From contig JANATG010000005.1 in the NCBI GenBank assembly GCA_029449235.1, positions 1,488,001 to 1,552,000 on the forward strand: a stretch of DNA of 64,000 bases. The letters are read 5' to 3'. Each line of letters starts with the position of its first letter. Within the stretch, counting starts at the first letter, position 1. The DNA is from Linnemannia schmuckeri. Taxonomy: Eukaryota > Mortierellomycota > Mortierellomycetes > Mortierellales > Mortierellaceae. Of this stretch, positions 21,586 through 33,507 are shown piece after piece. Made by a program: the position numbers and the translations under genes. Under the pieces are notes generated by a model. That model was not told the origin of the DNA, ran no database searches, and saw nothing but the letters and a program-made list of their open reading frames with translations.

Positions 21586-23379
21586 ATGGTCGATTCAACC
21601 ACCTACCCTTCTCCTTCCCCCTCCTCGCCATCCTCCCCCTTCATAACCACAGTACCACAATCCCCAACGACAACAACAACAACAACAACAGCACCAGCAA
21701 AACGTCAACAACACCATCAAAAGCATTACTCTGTGCAACAATTACGAGCACTTGCATCCCGCCTCGATCTGCTGAAGGCCGGATCTTTGTTGCTCCTCCC
21801 CTCTGTTCTCCCATACCTGGCCTCTGCTCTCACGGCTCTCACCGCAGCCTCTTCCTCCTCGACCTCGACGAATTGTTTTCAACAACATGGCAGCGATGGT
21901 AATATTGACATCGGAGTCTCTGGTACCAATAACAGCGACAGCTCTTTTGGTTTAGTTGAGGAAGGAGCAGCGGGAGCGTATTGGTGGGTGGCTCCGTTGT
22001 TGCCTTGTGTAGGTCTGGTTCTGCCCATGGTCGTGGCTAAAGTCTTGTCTTCTAAGAGGAGGTGTAGGAAGGCTGGAGGAGGATGCTGTAGAATGAAGCA
22101 AAAAGCAAATGACATTACAACCTGCCCGTACGCACGACTTTTGAACCGCCTTGGGTTCAGCGGTTGTTCTTCCAAAGACGCCACTCTGCTTCCAACCGAG
22201 ACACCACTCCTCAACCACGACAGTCAGACCACCAACAGCAACAAGGACACAAAACAACAGAAGAGGTTGTTGCGACACCGTACGCTTCTGTTGGCAAGTC
22301 TCTGTCTCTGGTCGGTCCTGTTGGCCTCTGCTCCACGGCTTGGATTGAACAAGACGGTTTCTTTTACGGTCTACTCGTCTCTCGACGGACCCTTTGACGA
22401 GGTCTTCATCACCGCCTCCTCTCCTTCCACTTGTCCAATGGCTGCTCCTGCCGCGTCTTCTGAGCAACAGCAGCAATATCCCTCGCCGTCCTTTGACGAT
22501 GCCTCCACCACTACCAACAAGGAAGAGAGCGGTGCGGGGTTGACATCAAGGGCATGGGTGGACGTGTCAGAGTCCGCCATGGACGCACGAGTGCTCTCAG
22601 CCGAGAACGACGAAGTCATGGACTCCGAATGGGAGTTCCCTGAAGATACCCTGGAATCGATGACGGCTCAACAGCGGGAATCGCTTTCGGCACTTCGGGA
22701 TTTCTGGGATGCGATGGAGCAAGTTGTAGGGGACCCTCAAGAGACGGATGAGATCCGAGAGGAGTTTGAAGAGCAGTTGGATGAGCAACTTCAGCAGGCC
22801 GAGGACGAGATTGCAGGCGAAGAGGAGCCATCTACGGTGATAACACAGGAGGAGTTGGTGCAGGGGATGGAGGAAAAGATGATGGATGCTCGCGATCGTG
22901 CCGACGTTGAGGAGAAGGGCCAAGTGTTTGAGTATGTACCCTGGTGGACAGAGGGCATGTTGTTCAGTATCTCGTTGGCGATTGGCGGTGTCCTCGTGGC
23001 ACTTGCCCAAGCCCGTGCCCAAACCCTTGACCTCCTCCAAACAGCCATTTCTCGCCAGAAACGATTCGGTGACGAGGACGACGATGAAGTCAACGAGTCC
23101 TCTTCCTCTTCCGACTCTGAATTCGAAGACGACGATTCAGACGAATCTCTGAGCGAGAAAGGCAAGCTTGCACCTTCGAGCAAGTCTTCGAAGAAGAACA
23201 AGTCAAGACCCGCTTTCATCATCCCACGCGCAGCCAACCGCCTTTTGTTGGTGACCGCCCTGGTTGCCAACTTCTGGGTGATCCATTCAGAATATTGGGA
23301 CCTGCCCGCCTTGCTCTTTGTCGGCCTTGGGTCTACCGCCGTCCTCCTCGCCCATGCCTGGGTGCCCCATGAACTCTAA
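21586..23379 (+). CDS. Orphan six-TM membrane protein with acidic loops (hypothetical)
   Basis: Intron-free, 597 aa from the ATG at 21586. The frame is open upstream, but that part is CT-rich leader sequence translating as S/L/F. Predicted TM segments lie at about 64-86, 132-153, 231-249, near 463-482, 552-568 and 573-592. The N-terminus is S/P/T-rich with a (Thr)8 run. The 250-460 loop is acidic and probably helical (EQLDEQLQQAEDEIAGEEE). A second acidic run (DEDDDEV..DSEFEDDDSDES) and a lysine patch lie between TM4 and TM5. No known family recognised. Topology and the position of the acidic segment resemble the upstream six-TM gene, so distant paralogy is possible. Confidence 0.68.
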   Translation: MVDSTTYPSPSPSSPSSPFITTVPQSPTTTTTTTTAPAKRQQHHQKHYSVQQLRALASRLDLLKAGSLLLLPSVLPYLASALTALTAASSSSTSTNCFQQHGSDGNIDIGVSGTNNSDSSFGLVEEGAAGAYWWVAPLLPCVGLVLPMVVAKVLSSKRRCRKAGGGCCRMKQKANDITTCPYARLLNRLGFSGCSSKDATLLPTETPLLNHDSQTTNSNKDTKQQKRLLRHRTLLLASLCLWSVLLASAPRLGLNKTVSFTVYSSLDGPFDEVFITASSPSTCPMAAPAASSEQQQQYPSPSFDDASTTTNKEESGAGLTSRAWVDVSESAMDARVLSAENDEVMDSEWEFPEDTLESMTAQQRESLSALRDFWDAMEQVVGDPQETDEIREEFEEQLDEQLQQAEDEIAGEEEPSTVITQEELVQGMEEKMMDARDRADVEEKGQVFEYVPWWTEGMLFSISLAIGGVLVALAQARAQTLDLLQTAISRQKRFGDEDDDEVNESSSSSDSEFEDDDSDESLSEKGKLAPSSKSSKKNKSRPAFIIPRAANRLLLVTALVANFWVIHSEYWDLPALLFVGLGSTAVLLAHAWVPHEL

Positions 23380-23775
23380 GCCATAGCTTCTTTCGCTTTC
23401 GTCATTTCCTTTTCTATCGACTTTTACGCCTTCATATTTCATATTGCAGCATTTCATGACCATGTAGTACTCATCAATTAATATATATACATATATCAAA
23501 ACATATTTCATCTCCCTTGCACATATTTCAAGTCCTAGGGTCAAAAGAAGGCGCCCATTTTTGCTATACAGATATTTCATCTCAAAAAAAAAAAAAAGGC
23601 CGAAGAATGATGATGAAAAAAGACTTCTAGAAGGCGCAGTTTATTTGGTTTTTTGGACAAAGGGGGTTCGATGAAGAGAATGAGGATAGTGTGGAAAATG
23701 ATACAGAAAATGCAAAAGAAAACGGCGGTATATGTACAAAGAGCGATCTCGCTCTTTTTAAAGAAAAAGTTAAGT
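23380..23775. other. Convergent 3' spacer, 396 bp
   Basis: A/T-rich spacer between two stop codons with a TATATATACATATAT stretch near 23481 and an A13 run near 23585. No coding sequence seen. Confidence 0.6.
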
Positions 23776-26700
23776 TTACTCTACGACACCCAACATCCAG
23801 AAGGGTGGGACGCCCGTGCCAGGAAGCGAGCCTCCAAGCGAGTCATGAAGGTCTTGGTCGTCCTTGGCAAGGGCCTCAAAGACATTGGCCTCCAAGCCCA
23901 ACTCGCCCCACTCGAGAACTCCTTCATTCGAAGGATTGTAAGGCTTTCCACCGCGGACAGAGGTTGCTGGAGTCTGTCTACCTCCTTTCCGGCGGTCATC
24001 GTTCGTCTTGGCAGCAGCAGCTGCACCAGTCGCACCAGCGGTTTGCTTGTCGCCCTCTTGAATAAGAAGGGCGCGAGACGGTACGTGGTCATAGTTGGTG
24101 CGTGCGGTGTACAGCAAGGCATCCATGGTCACCTTGCGCAAGCTTGAGGACCGGTAGTGATCCTGACGGACATAGTTACGGACAATGTCGCCCAGACGGT
24201 ATCCGCGCTTGGATCGATGTCTCCATAGATCTGGAGCAGACGCCATACCAGAGTTATCAACCATGCGCGTCAAAAGAGTCCAGTACTGAAGGTTCAATGC
24301 CGAGTATCTCTCTGTCAACTCTCCGACCGTGTAAAGAGGCTCGCCAGTACCATCAGGGACCAATGGTGGGGTTGACGAAGCTACCACAGGTTGTTGTTGT
24401 TGTTGGTGGTACTGCTCCTGCTGTGAGTTTGCCGAACTGCTGTCGGCAAGATCCGCTTTCTGTTCCAGATCGGGCGAGGGCTTCTTGCGCTCGTACTCGT
24501 CCTCCTCCTCCGCCAAGGGATCGACCTGGTTGTTGTCATAGTTGGGCGTGGCATCCTTGCTGCTCATAATTGAATCCTTCAACACTGAGCCAAGATCGCG
24601 AGGGCGCGAAATCGACTGGTCCAAGCTCAAGTCCAGGTCATCATTCTCCTCGTCAATGTACATGCCTGCCAACTCCTGACCAGAGACATCCGTCGCCGCG
24701 CCACCGGGTTGCAAAAGTCCAGCCATTGACTGACGGGTCGCATAGGCGTTTTCAAAGGGCATCTTGATCTTTCCATCCTGGACAATCATAAACTGACGTC
24801 CAACGCGCATACGGCAGCGGTTGACAACTCGAAGGAACAGGCGAACGTCATCCGTGATCGCCGCCAGTGCCGCAACATGGAGATCCATGAACGATGAACG
24901 GTGGTCTCCTTGCTTGGCGTACATGATTCCCTCGGGAGAGTTGACCAAGTGTTCCAACCAGGTCGAAAAGACAAGCGACAGCTGAATATATTCGTTCTGC
25001 GTCAAGACGTGGATGCGATGGAGCATGCGAACAGAGTCCAGGAAGGCGGGCATGGTGTCGGCCTTCAACAGATCCTTTGGAATCGTCAACAGTGGGCGAG
25101 ATGCTAGGATGCCTTCCTTCTTGGGAATGACGCGAGGGAGGCGGTTCAAGGCGGGGAATGAGTAGCCGTGGTCTAGCAGGTATCCAGTCTCCTCGGTCGT
25201 GGGGTGGGCGGGGACGTATTGGTCGTGTTCCTGAAGCAAGGTCGTCCGAACAATGTTGGCCGCCGCGCGAGCAAAAGTCTCATTCCCTGTAAAGTAGTGA
25301 GCCAAAGTGAGCGTCGTGACCTCGTCGTAAAGACCCTGAAGAGTAATGACCTTGGACGACCCATCCTCGTTGGTGGGGGACGGGGCAGACTTGGGGATGA
25401 TGGGCTTTCCAAGTCCGTCAGCAGGGTAGATGATCAGATCCTCAGCAGACGCCTTCTTGAGAAGGTTGAGGCGACTAGAAAGAACGCTGTCAGCCTTGGA
25501 CTGGAGCTCCTGCACCATGCGCGTCACTCCGGACTCGCCAATCCAGTACTTTTGACGATTTGCCATCAAGATATCGTCCTTATAGACAAGAAGGTCATTC
25601 GATCGAAAGGTCTTGCGTGCGATCCTCTCGTCAATTCCGTCAATCAAGTCCTGAATAGCCAAAAGACGGTTGTAAGCACGGATGGCAGCTGACTGGCGAG
25701 TGTTCTCCTCCTGAGAGCGCTTTCCGGAGAAGAGGCGGAAGACCCATCCAACAGTCTTGAAGTCAGCCTTGTTAGGAATAGGCTCACGCTCCCTGGGTTC
25801 CCACGAGACCGAGGGCTTACTGATCTTTCCTCGTTCCAGTGCGCCCAATCTCCACAATAGCTCCAACTAGACATAGTTCAGAATAGTTCCAATGAGAGGG
25901 TGAGTATGTGTGAGAAACCTGGTAGCACAAACACCATTCATTCTACGTTCACATAGATACAGAACATACCTTGGATCGACGGCCATATCGCATATCAGGA
26001 TTGTATACATCCTCGGCGTCGTTCCTGAAAATGATCTGAGGCTCCTCCTTCGAGTTGGGTCGGGTGTCGACTCCCTTCAAAAGTTGCGAGTTGTCGACCA
26101 GACGGGCCATGGGCACTATAAAGTACTTGAGCACCTCGCCATGTTTCCGAATCGAGTGCTTAATCTCCTCCATGGCATTCTTGGTCAAGAATGAGTTTCC
26201 ATCAAATGCAAAGATCCAGCGAGCGTCCACGTTTGACTTTCCATGCTGAACAGCGATATTACGACCACCATTCTACAAAAAAAAAAGAACGAATGTTAGT
26301 AAACTAAAACTTACTGCTTTTGAGCCACCGTGACCAATAATGTCACCATTTTTGTTTGTTTGTTTGGATCTATGGCATATATCCTTGCATGTGTCTGTCT
26401 GTCCCTTCCGTATGTGCTTGACAGTTTTGACTCTCCTTTTCTATCCTTTTGTCCTTTTTTCCATTGTCCCCTCATCCCCCCTCCCCTTTCTGGTTCAGCG
26501 AATTTGAGGCTGACCTGGCTGTCGTCTCCTGAACATTTTTTTCAGCCCGTATGTGTCTGTATATGAGTGTGGCCACAGCATATCAAAATGGGAGTTTTGC
26601 GCATGTGGACACGTTAGGGTGGTGCCTGACGCCGGCCTCCAAAAGGAAAAAAAAAAAAAAAACAAAAAAAAAAGGCGTAGGACAAGGAGGCGGGGGCGCA

Positions 26701-28208
26701 AGGTAGGGGAGAGAGCAGTAAAAGGTTGAAAGAAAGACGGAAAGAGGAGGGATGGAGAGGGAGAGAGAAAGAAAGCAAGAAAGAAAGGAAGATATCGCCA
26801 ACGAAAGGAGAGGAGAAAGTAAAAAACGACAACTTACGTTGTTCATGGCATATCTGTTCTTGTCGTGGTAGGTATAGTCCAGAACTCTGAGTTTGGCGAC
26901 CTTGGAAAAAGTCGAGTAATCGTCAGAGGAGAAAAAGTCCGGCTCTGGGAAATCCTCGAGCCTGAAGTCCTGCTTGAGATACTCTGACTCAACAAAGGGT
27001 ACGAGGAAGTACTCTTGGCGATGATGCTCGAGCAACTGGATGATAGACGACTCTGCTTGAGGGTCGACTATCCGGTTGAGGACCCAGATTTTGCGGGTGT
27101 TGTTGAACTCGGGCTCGTGTTCGAGGATAAAGCGAACGTTGGAAAGGGTCTGACCAGGGCGATGACGAGGTGGCAGATCATTACCCAGGATGCGGTACAA
27201 CACAATCGATTCAGGGTCAATTGTCTTGGGGCCCATCCTGGAGTCAGGCGAGTTGCTGTTGTCTGTGCGATCGATTGAGTCGGGATTTAAGCCGCCAAGA
27301 CCATGTTCCCCTTGATGTTTCTTGCTGTTGTCGGAAGGTGAGTTGTTGTTGTCGGAGCCATTCTCGCTGTTACCGTCGCTGCTATTGTCATCAACGTTGT
27401 TCTGGTCTCTCCAGGTACGGTCATTGTTCCGTTCTTGCTCCAGGACCCGCTGGCGCTCTAGCTCCTGGGCCTGTTGCCGGGACTTGTCGAGGGGGTAATC
27501 AAAGTCGTATCTGTACCTGTCATGGTTGCTGGGTTGTCGGTGGGCGGGATCGGACTGTTGGTGGCGAGACTGCCATGAAGGGATGGCGGGTTGAAGGTAG
27601 ATGAGCGAGAAGAGGGCGATTAAGGCGAGGATCAGACCAAAGCCGATCACTCGTCTATTGAGAAGTCGTTTCCGGAGTGAGCGGATACGGGAGGAGGTTG
27701 AGGAGGAGGAAGGATAGTAGACAAAGTGCTTGTCGACAAGGGCAGAAGGGATTTGATCGCTCTGGGTGCTGCTGTTGCTGAGGGAGTGGTGGTGCCTTGA
27801 GGTGTGTCCGTCATGATGGATGTGGTGGTTATGGTGGTTATCATGATGCTTGTCTCCTCTGTTTCCTCCTGCCCCACCTCGGATACCGTTGACGAGGGAA
27901 GCAGCAGTGGCGGCGGCGACAGAGGCGATTGTGGTTGGGCGGACGGAGGTAGTGGTTGTGTTTGAGGAGTAAAAATTGCTGGAGCTAAGGCTGTTGCCGT
28001 TGGGACTATTGCCCGTCGAGACGGGCATACCAGTTGTTGTGTAGTGGTGGTTATTAGGGGAGTTGTTATTGTTGTTGCTTCTGCGGGAATATGGAGGAGG
28101 ATCCTGCGGAAGGACCATGCCAGGAAAGAGTGGCGGAGGAGAGGGAGAAGTGGATCTTGAGGACGCTGCTGATGAGCGATAGAAGGCTCTTGTGCTGGGG
28201 GTGGTCAT
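23776..28208 (-). CDS. Type II membrane protein: glycosyltransferase-like domain fused to alginate-lyase-like domain
   Basis: 1254 aa; exons 28208-26838, 26272-25970, 25866-23776. A disordered cytosolic N-terminus (His-rich run near 121-141) leads to one TM (RVIGFGLILALIALFSLIYL, about 187-206), then a charged luminal stem. From about 336 is a GT-A/GT2-like region: IVLYRILGNDLPPRH, KIWVLNRIVDP, then NNNGGRNIAVQHG..WIFAFDGN, where FDGN sits where a DXD would be. From about 740 the sequence resembles alginate lyase family PF05426/PL5: WLEHLV.SPEG, GDHRSSFMDLHVAALA (the NNH motif keeps its His), RVGRQFMIVQDG, and RYSALNLQYWTLL..DLWRHRSKRGYRL. Predicted Golgi enzyme that builds and/or trims a uronic-acid polymer; function is inference. 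A Q/D/E/S-rich insert of roughly 120 residues splits the lyase-like domain. Confidence 0.78.
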
Positions 28209-28838
28209 TTATGACATGAACACTTTTGGAAGAATAGTTGAGTTGAGAGGAAGAAGGGAAGGAAAGGAGATAAGAGTTGCGTTGAGTGGAGTGAAGGATA
28301 GAGTGGGGAGTGAATGAATGCAGTGAAAGAGAAGCGAGGAAAGAAGAAGAAAGAAAGGAAGGAAAGAAGGAAGGGGTACTGAAGAAAGAGAGTCAAGGGA
28401 GAGGGAGATACAAAGTTCACAGTTGTGTAAGTGGACAAGTAGTAAGTAATAAGTCTGAAGTAAATAATAGTGATAATAATGATACGGTGATATCTTCTCC
28501 TGGCTGGACTAGTTAGAAACAAACAAAGGAAAAAAAAAAAAGGAAAAACCAAACAACAAACGTGAATGAAAGAAGGAAGAAAGTGAAAGTGAAAGAGCGA
28601 AAAGAGAAGAAAGAGAAAGAAGAAAGAAGAAAGAAGAAAGAAGAAAGAAAAAAATAAAAGCGAAACGAAGAAAGAAGAACAAAGAAAAAGGGACAACCAA
28701 GAAAACAAGTGAGGAACAGGAAGACAAAGAAGTAGTAGTAGTTACCGTGATTTATTTTTAGACAAATGTTTTTCAGGACACACAGCTACGCTGTCCTCTC
28801 TCTTGAGTCGACTGAATACAACTACAAACAACACCTGG

Positions 28839-28866
28839 TTTTTTTTTTTTTTTTTTTAAAAAAAAC
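28839..28866. repeat. T19-A9 homopolymer junction
   Basis: Nineteen T followed directly by nine A. It could fold as a small A-T hairpin in RNA. No adjacent gene uses it in an obvious way. Confidence 0.75.
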
Positions 28867-30110
28867 ATCTCCCTTCTTTACCCTTTAGGCTCAGTTACAA
28901 TAGGGACACGACACACACCACTGCCTTGTGGCAGTGATCATTGCTCGCCTTTCCTCTTCCTTGTAATCTTTTACTCGTTTTTTTTTCTCTCTTTACGTTG
29001 AATAAAGGGGTATAGAGAAAGGGAATGGATTGTGGCCATCAATTCGTCGCTGGTCATTCAGCCTCTCCAGTCGGTCACTACGTCCAATCGCTCGTTCGTT
29101 CCTTCGGTCGTTGCGCAACAGAGATTAAAAAAGACTACATACTCAGCCTTAAGTTCATCAAAAAGCAAGGTAATGGGCTGAAGAGCGAAGAATCGATTGA
29201 TAGTAGTCATCCTAAAAAAAAAAAGAAAAAAATGAAATGATATGCTTTTAAATGGAGGGGACAGTAAGGCAGCATTGGGAACATCAAGGAGTGTATGTAA
29301 CCTGTTTGCTTACCGCTAGCAGCAGTTGGTATGTCTAACAACAGCAAACGAACATGATTGCGATGACAAGGGCAAGCATGATGGCCTACCAAAACGCAGG
29401 CGAGCTGGAGGAGGCTGTGGTGTCTATATGGTCCGTCCGAGTGTGTGGCGGTGAGAAACAAAAAAACTCTTTTCTATTCAATTGATAAAAAACTCTTTGT
29501 CTCCGACTCCTCTCTCTTCTTTTCTGGCTTCTCAGGGTGAGCAATTGAAGTGTCTTTTTCTTAGCTATCTCGTCGTGGGCTGGGTATTTTTTTTACACTG
29601 CAGGGGTCCCTCATTTTTCAGCTTTTCCTTTTTTTTCTCTTGACAAAGACAAAAGAACGCGAGATGCAAAGAACGAGACCAACAAAGAACGCAAGGAGGG
29701 GACGAGGGCATGTTAAGAGGTTTGCCGGCATGAACCATAAAAAAAAGAAGAAAGCAACGCCAATGATCCAAGACATGATGTTTGTTCCTGGCCATAAAGA
29801 AGAAAAAAAAATGCCGAGGAGAACCCAACAACAGAAGCAAAACAAGGGCCATGAAAATATGTCTGCCTGCCTTGCCTTTTCTGCTTCTTTTTTTTGTATT
29901 TCGTTTTCTATTTGAGTCCCACGGGCTGTGGCGTCTCTTCTTCTCCCCGCCTTTTGCCGCCGGACACATACGCACCCCTTGATATTGAAAGGACACTAAG
30001 TTTGTGCACAGCAGGCAGCAGACGACACACGCCCGTCCCCCTTGTCATGCTGTGATCATGATTTTGCTTTTTATTTTATTTTTTCCTTGTTACCGAGAAT
30101 TGGCCATTTG

Positions 30111-30111
30111 C

Positions 30112-30142
<31 letters not shown>

Positions 30143-30144
30143 GC

Positions 30145-30175
<31 letters not shown>

Positions 30176-30190
30176 GCTGTTGCTGTTGTT
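30111..30190. repeat. (TGT)n/(CTG) imperfect trinucleotide microsatellite, 80 bp
   Basis: About 26 units of TGT with scattered CTG interruptions. It would encode poly-Cys, poly-Leu/Val or, on the minus strand, poly-Asn/Gln, but no flanking coding signal supports an exon. Length-variable locus. Confidence 0.9.
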
Positions 30191-32071
30191 ATTTGTCACC
30201 CTCCTTTGTGTTTGGTGTTCGTTGTTGATATCCTGTTTGCTGTCCCCTTCTTCTTCCCCGCACATACCATCATTCTCCTTCCCCTTCTTTTTTCATCCTC
30301 TTGATATTCCTCAAATAAATACCAAACTTCTCGTCTCAAATAATTCTGATCAACGCAACAGTGATCAGTGATCAACTGAAAATCCAGGGAGGGACTCTGT
30401 TTGTCTAAACAAGTTCTAATCACTGTTCTGTCCACCTACCTACAAGCAAAACTTGCAGACATGCTTGCATGCCATTATCATTCCTACCTACGTCTTTTTT
30501 CTTCTTCACCTCTGCCTGTTAGACGGGCGAAGAGAACGCTATAATTAGCAAAGTGAAAAAAAAAATACCTGCGCAAAACCCGCATAACAGATGTGAAAGA
30601 AACTGATGCCCTATTTTTTCTTCCTCCCTTCACTTCTGCTCCTCTTCCCCTTCGCAGTAGCAATAGTTTGCTGAGTAGCCTACATCACCATACTATCCTT
30701 TCCTTCACTCTTCCTTTGTATCTAGATACTCTGGGATAGTTCAACTGAGGCTGGCAATGCCACACGCACAAAACACATGCGCCCTCACGCACTTGTATGA
30801 TGCCATTTTTTTATTTTAACTCGGGAAACTCCAGAAACACAAAACAAAACGAGAAAGCGGCGTGCCCAGAGGGGGCTGTGATGATTGATAAGTTACCAAG
30901 AACACGCTAAGCATCCTTTTCTTATCATGATTCCCCAGCCAGGGTCCAGTATCATCCCTTCGTTTCAAGCCCAAGAACGACAAGAAGGATGTTTAAAAAC
31001 AACTTGTTCTCTCAGGTCTCGCGAACACTGCCTCTCAAGGTTACCAAGCCTCTTCTCAGGAACATTCACTTACAACTTGCATAGTACCTCGTTCATTCCC
31101 CTCGTCATCGTTCGTTCTGTCGTTTCTTTTCTTGAAATGCTGTTTTTATCTGGTCTATTTTTTACCCCTTTTTTGTCCCTTCTCTTTTCTTTTTCTTCTT
31201 TCTCATTGTCCTGGTCCCTGACCTTTTTGTTGCAAGCTCTTTTTTTTTTTTTGCCACCATCAATTGCCTTTACATAGCAACACAAAAAACGCCTTCATTT
31301 CCCTTCTTCTTTTATGGCGCGAATGTCCCCAACACCAAACATAATGATGATAGATAATGATACACTAGGGCGTTGCCTTGCTGCTCACATGTATTACGGA
31401 GAGGACACGCGATGGATCTTTTCCTTTTCTTTTGGACTTGAAATGATAATTTGTTTCTCTTTCCCCAACCAACCTGCCACTCTATGACAAATTGGATAGA
31501 TAGACAAATAGATGAATTGGTTTTTGAGGGCAGGATGGAAGGAGAAGGAGTAGAGGATGAAAAGACATATTCGGTGCTTGGTACAGCATATGCATGCGTA
31601 TTTAAAATCAATGTGAGCACAAAAGAACAGCGAGGAATAATGATGAAAGGGTTCTGGGAACTGCAGCTCTTCCAGGTCAGGGGGCATGGGACAGGGAAGT
31701 ACACGCAGGAAAAAAGGTGTACTAGCAAATGCAGCCCTCTTTTCCCTTCCCAGGTAATAAACGCAAAGAAGTCTTCGTTGTTTCTTAACTTCTTAATTAT
31801 CATCGTTCCTTTTCATTAGCATTTTGCGCCTAATATGATCATAAAAGTGAGCCGACGCAAAAATGACTGACAATTCCTTCGTTTTGGCATATGAAATGTG
31901 AAAACAAAGACGCTAGGCTATTCGCAATAATGCACCATGAAAAAAAGAACTACGCTGCAAGTACTGGACTGGCGTGCAATATCGGACACGAAATTGAACA
32001 AAAAGGAAACCATCGAAAAAAAAGCGCGCGATTCCCCTACAACCTAGAGAGTGAACTCACACACGTTCTTC

Positions 32072-33507
32072 TTAGTAACCTCCATTCCTCGAGTTCTTGG
32101 GCTTGCGCGACGAATTGTCAAACGTGCCATAGGGTGGAGGATCACGTGATCCGCTACCAATTCCAGTTCCACTTCCAAGATCCTCATTCAGGAGACCTTC
32201 CTGCTGGGCACGCGCCAAAGTCTGTGCTCGGACCTGGCCCGCCAATACCTCATACTGCAGCTGGCGCTCCCGCTGTAAGCGAGCCTGCTCAATATGACGA
32301 TCGACTTGCTGAGCATCCAGCAGTGCCCTGACCAAGGATTCCTCTCCGTCCTCGCGCTCCCGTTGGTATCTCTGCTTGTCAAAACGGTGGAACAACACCG
32401 CTGCTCCCAGCAAGCTGACCAACTATAAGCAAGGGTTCATGGTTATTCGTAATGGAGAGTACATAGATATATGTTTAAATTAATGGCCATATTTACATTG
32501 GGTAAAAAACGTGCTCGTGTACCTTCAAAGCGCAAAACAGTTAAAGTTGAGCTAAGTTACCTCAATGCCTCCAAGGATGGCTCCAATGACGCCGATGGCT
32601 TGCAGACTGTCCTGGAAGGCAGTCTGGATGTTCTCTCGGCATCCAGCAGTGTAGCGACGGTCAATGGCACAGGTGATGGGCACAGGTCTGTCCAACACAT
32701 GCTCAAATCCACAGCATTGAAACTATCAACATAATCGTCGATATTGGAAGCGATTTTCAGTAATGAATCACCAGGACAAAACAATGTCACTTCAAACAGC
32801 GAGTGCGTTTCAAAGATTAGCCCCTGGGCTAGCATCACACACTTACAAAGCTCTCGAGATCGAGGATGACACGGGGATCAGAGCGGAAGACCCGGTCCCA
32901 GGCATCGTCCAATACCTCCGTTCCTTGGTTTCGGTAGACAAATGCAATAGCGCCGACGGTAATCTGGAGAGCAATGGCAATCAACAGAATCAGACCGTGG
33001 ACCCAAAGGATCCAACGCTTCTCGTTCATGACTCCATAATAGCCTAAGAAAGAGACCAGCGAGATCGTCGCGCCGAGGACCAGGATCAGGTGTGGCAGGA
33101 GAGTCGAGGTGACAAAAATTGCTGCAGGTGCAAAGTAGACAAATGTGCCTATCAAGAAGATGCCGAGGTTCCTTTTGTGAGCAAGGTGGAGAAGATGATT
33201 TTGGTTGTTCTTTGGAGAACATGAGACATGACGAAGGAAGACGCGGAGCCTGTTTTCACTTACCCACAAAAAGTAGGATCATTCCTACAAGCTACAGAAG
33301 ATGACCCAGATGGAACAAGACGTGGTTAGGACGCTTTTGGACTAGAGGCAGTGTTTTCTGGGGTCTTTGCACCCTTGTCTCAAGGTGGCCGTTGCAATGA
33401 ATGAGTAGACAACAAGTCAGTTGACTTACGAGCGAGAGGAGATTCAGAACGGCGATGGCACTCTGTACCGGTCCATAGGACCTCTGTGGCCGAACGATTA
33501 TATACAT
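32072..33507 (-). CDS. Tetraspanin family membrane protein
   Basis: Four-TM scaffold protein, 315 aa in the preferred model: exons 33507-33430, 33291-33260, 33171-32847, 32722-32561, 32422-32072. TM1 spans the first intron (AIAVLNLLSL + LVGMILLFVG). The TM2-TM3 junction reads FLGYYGVMNEKRWILWVHGLIL, close to the tetraspanin GC/CG..NE consensus. The large loop contains the diagnostic CCG (FFQCCGF) and further cysteines (ITCAID, AGCREN). TM4 is IGVIGAILGG + LVSLLGAAVLF. A charged helical cytosolic tail of about 100 residues ends RKPKNSRNGGY. Exon 2 could instead end at 33268 with a later start of exon 3, adding a short loop; cDNA would decide. In fungi such proteins (Pls1, Tsp2, Tsp3) organise membrane sites. 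Confidence 0.8.

Larger units (their letters stand above)
28209..32071. other. Gene-poor region, 3.9 kb
   Basis: 28209-28750 is a purine-rich (GAAA/GAGA) leader of the minus-strand gene, pyrimidine-rich in the sense direction. The rest holds homopolymers, an 80-bp TGT repeat and AT-rich spacer. No frame shows protein-like composition and no tRNA or other RNA gene is recognised. A gene with many tiny exons or a long non-coding RNA cannot be excluded. Confidence 0.5.

Noticed and set aside
28205..28727. Hydrophobic Phe/Leu/Ser-rich minus-strand frames upstream of the GT/lyase gene
   Set aside because: Low-complexity pyrimidine leader; composition follows the TTTC repeats and shows no protein features.
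30004..30371. Poly-Cys/poly-Leu frames around 30.1 kb
   Set aside because: Produced by the TGT microsatellite; flanks have no coding character.
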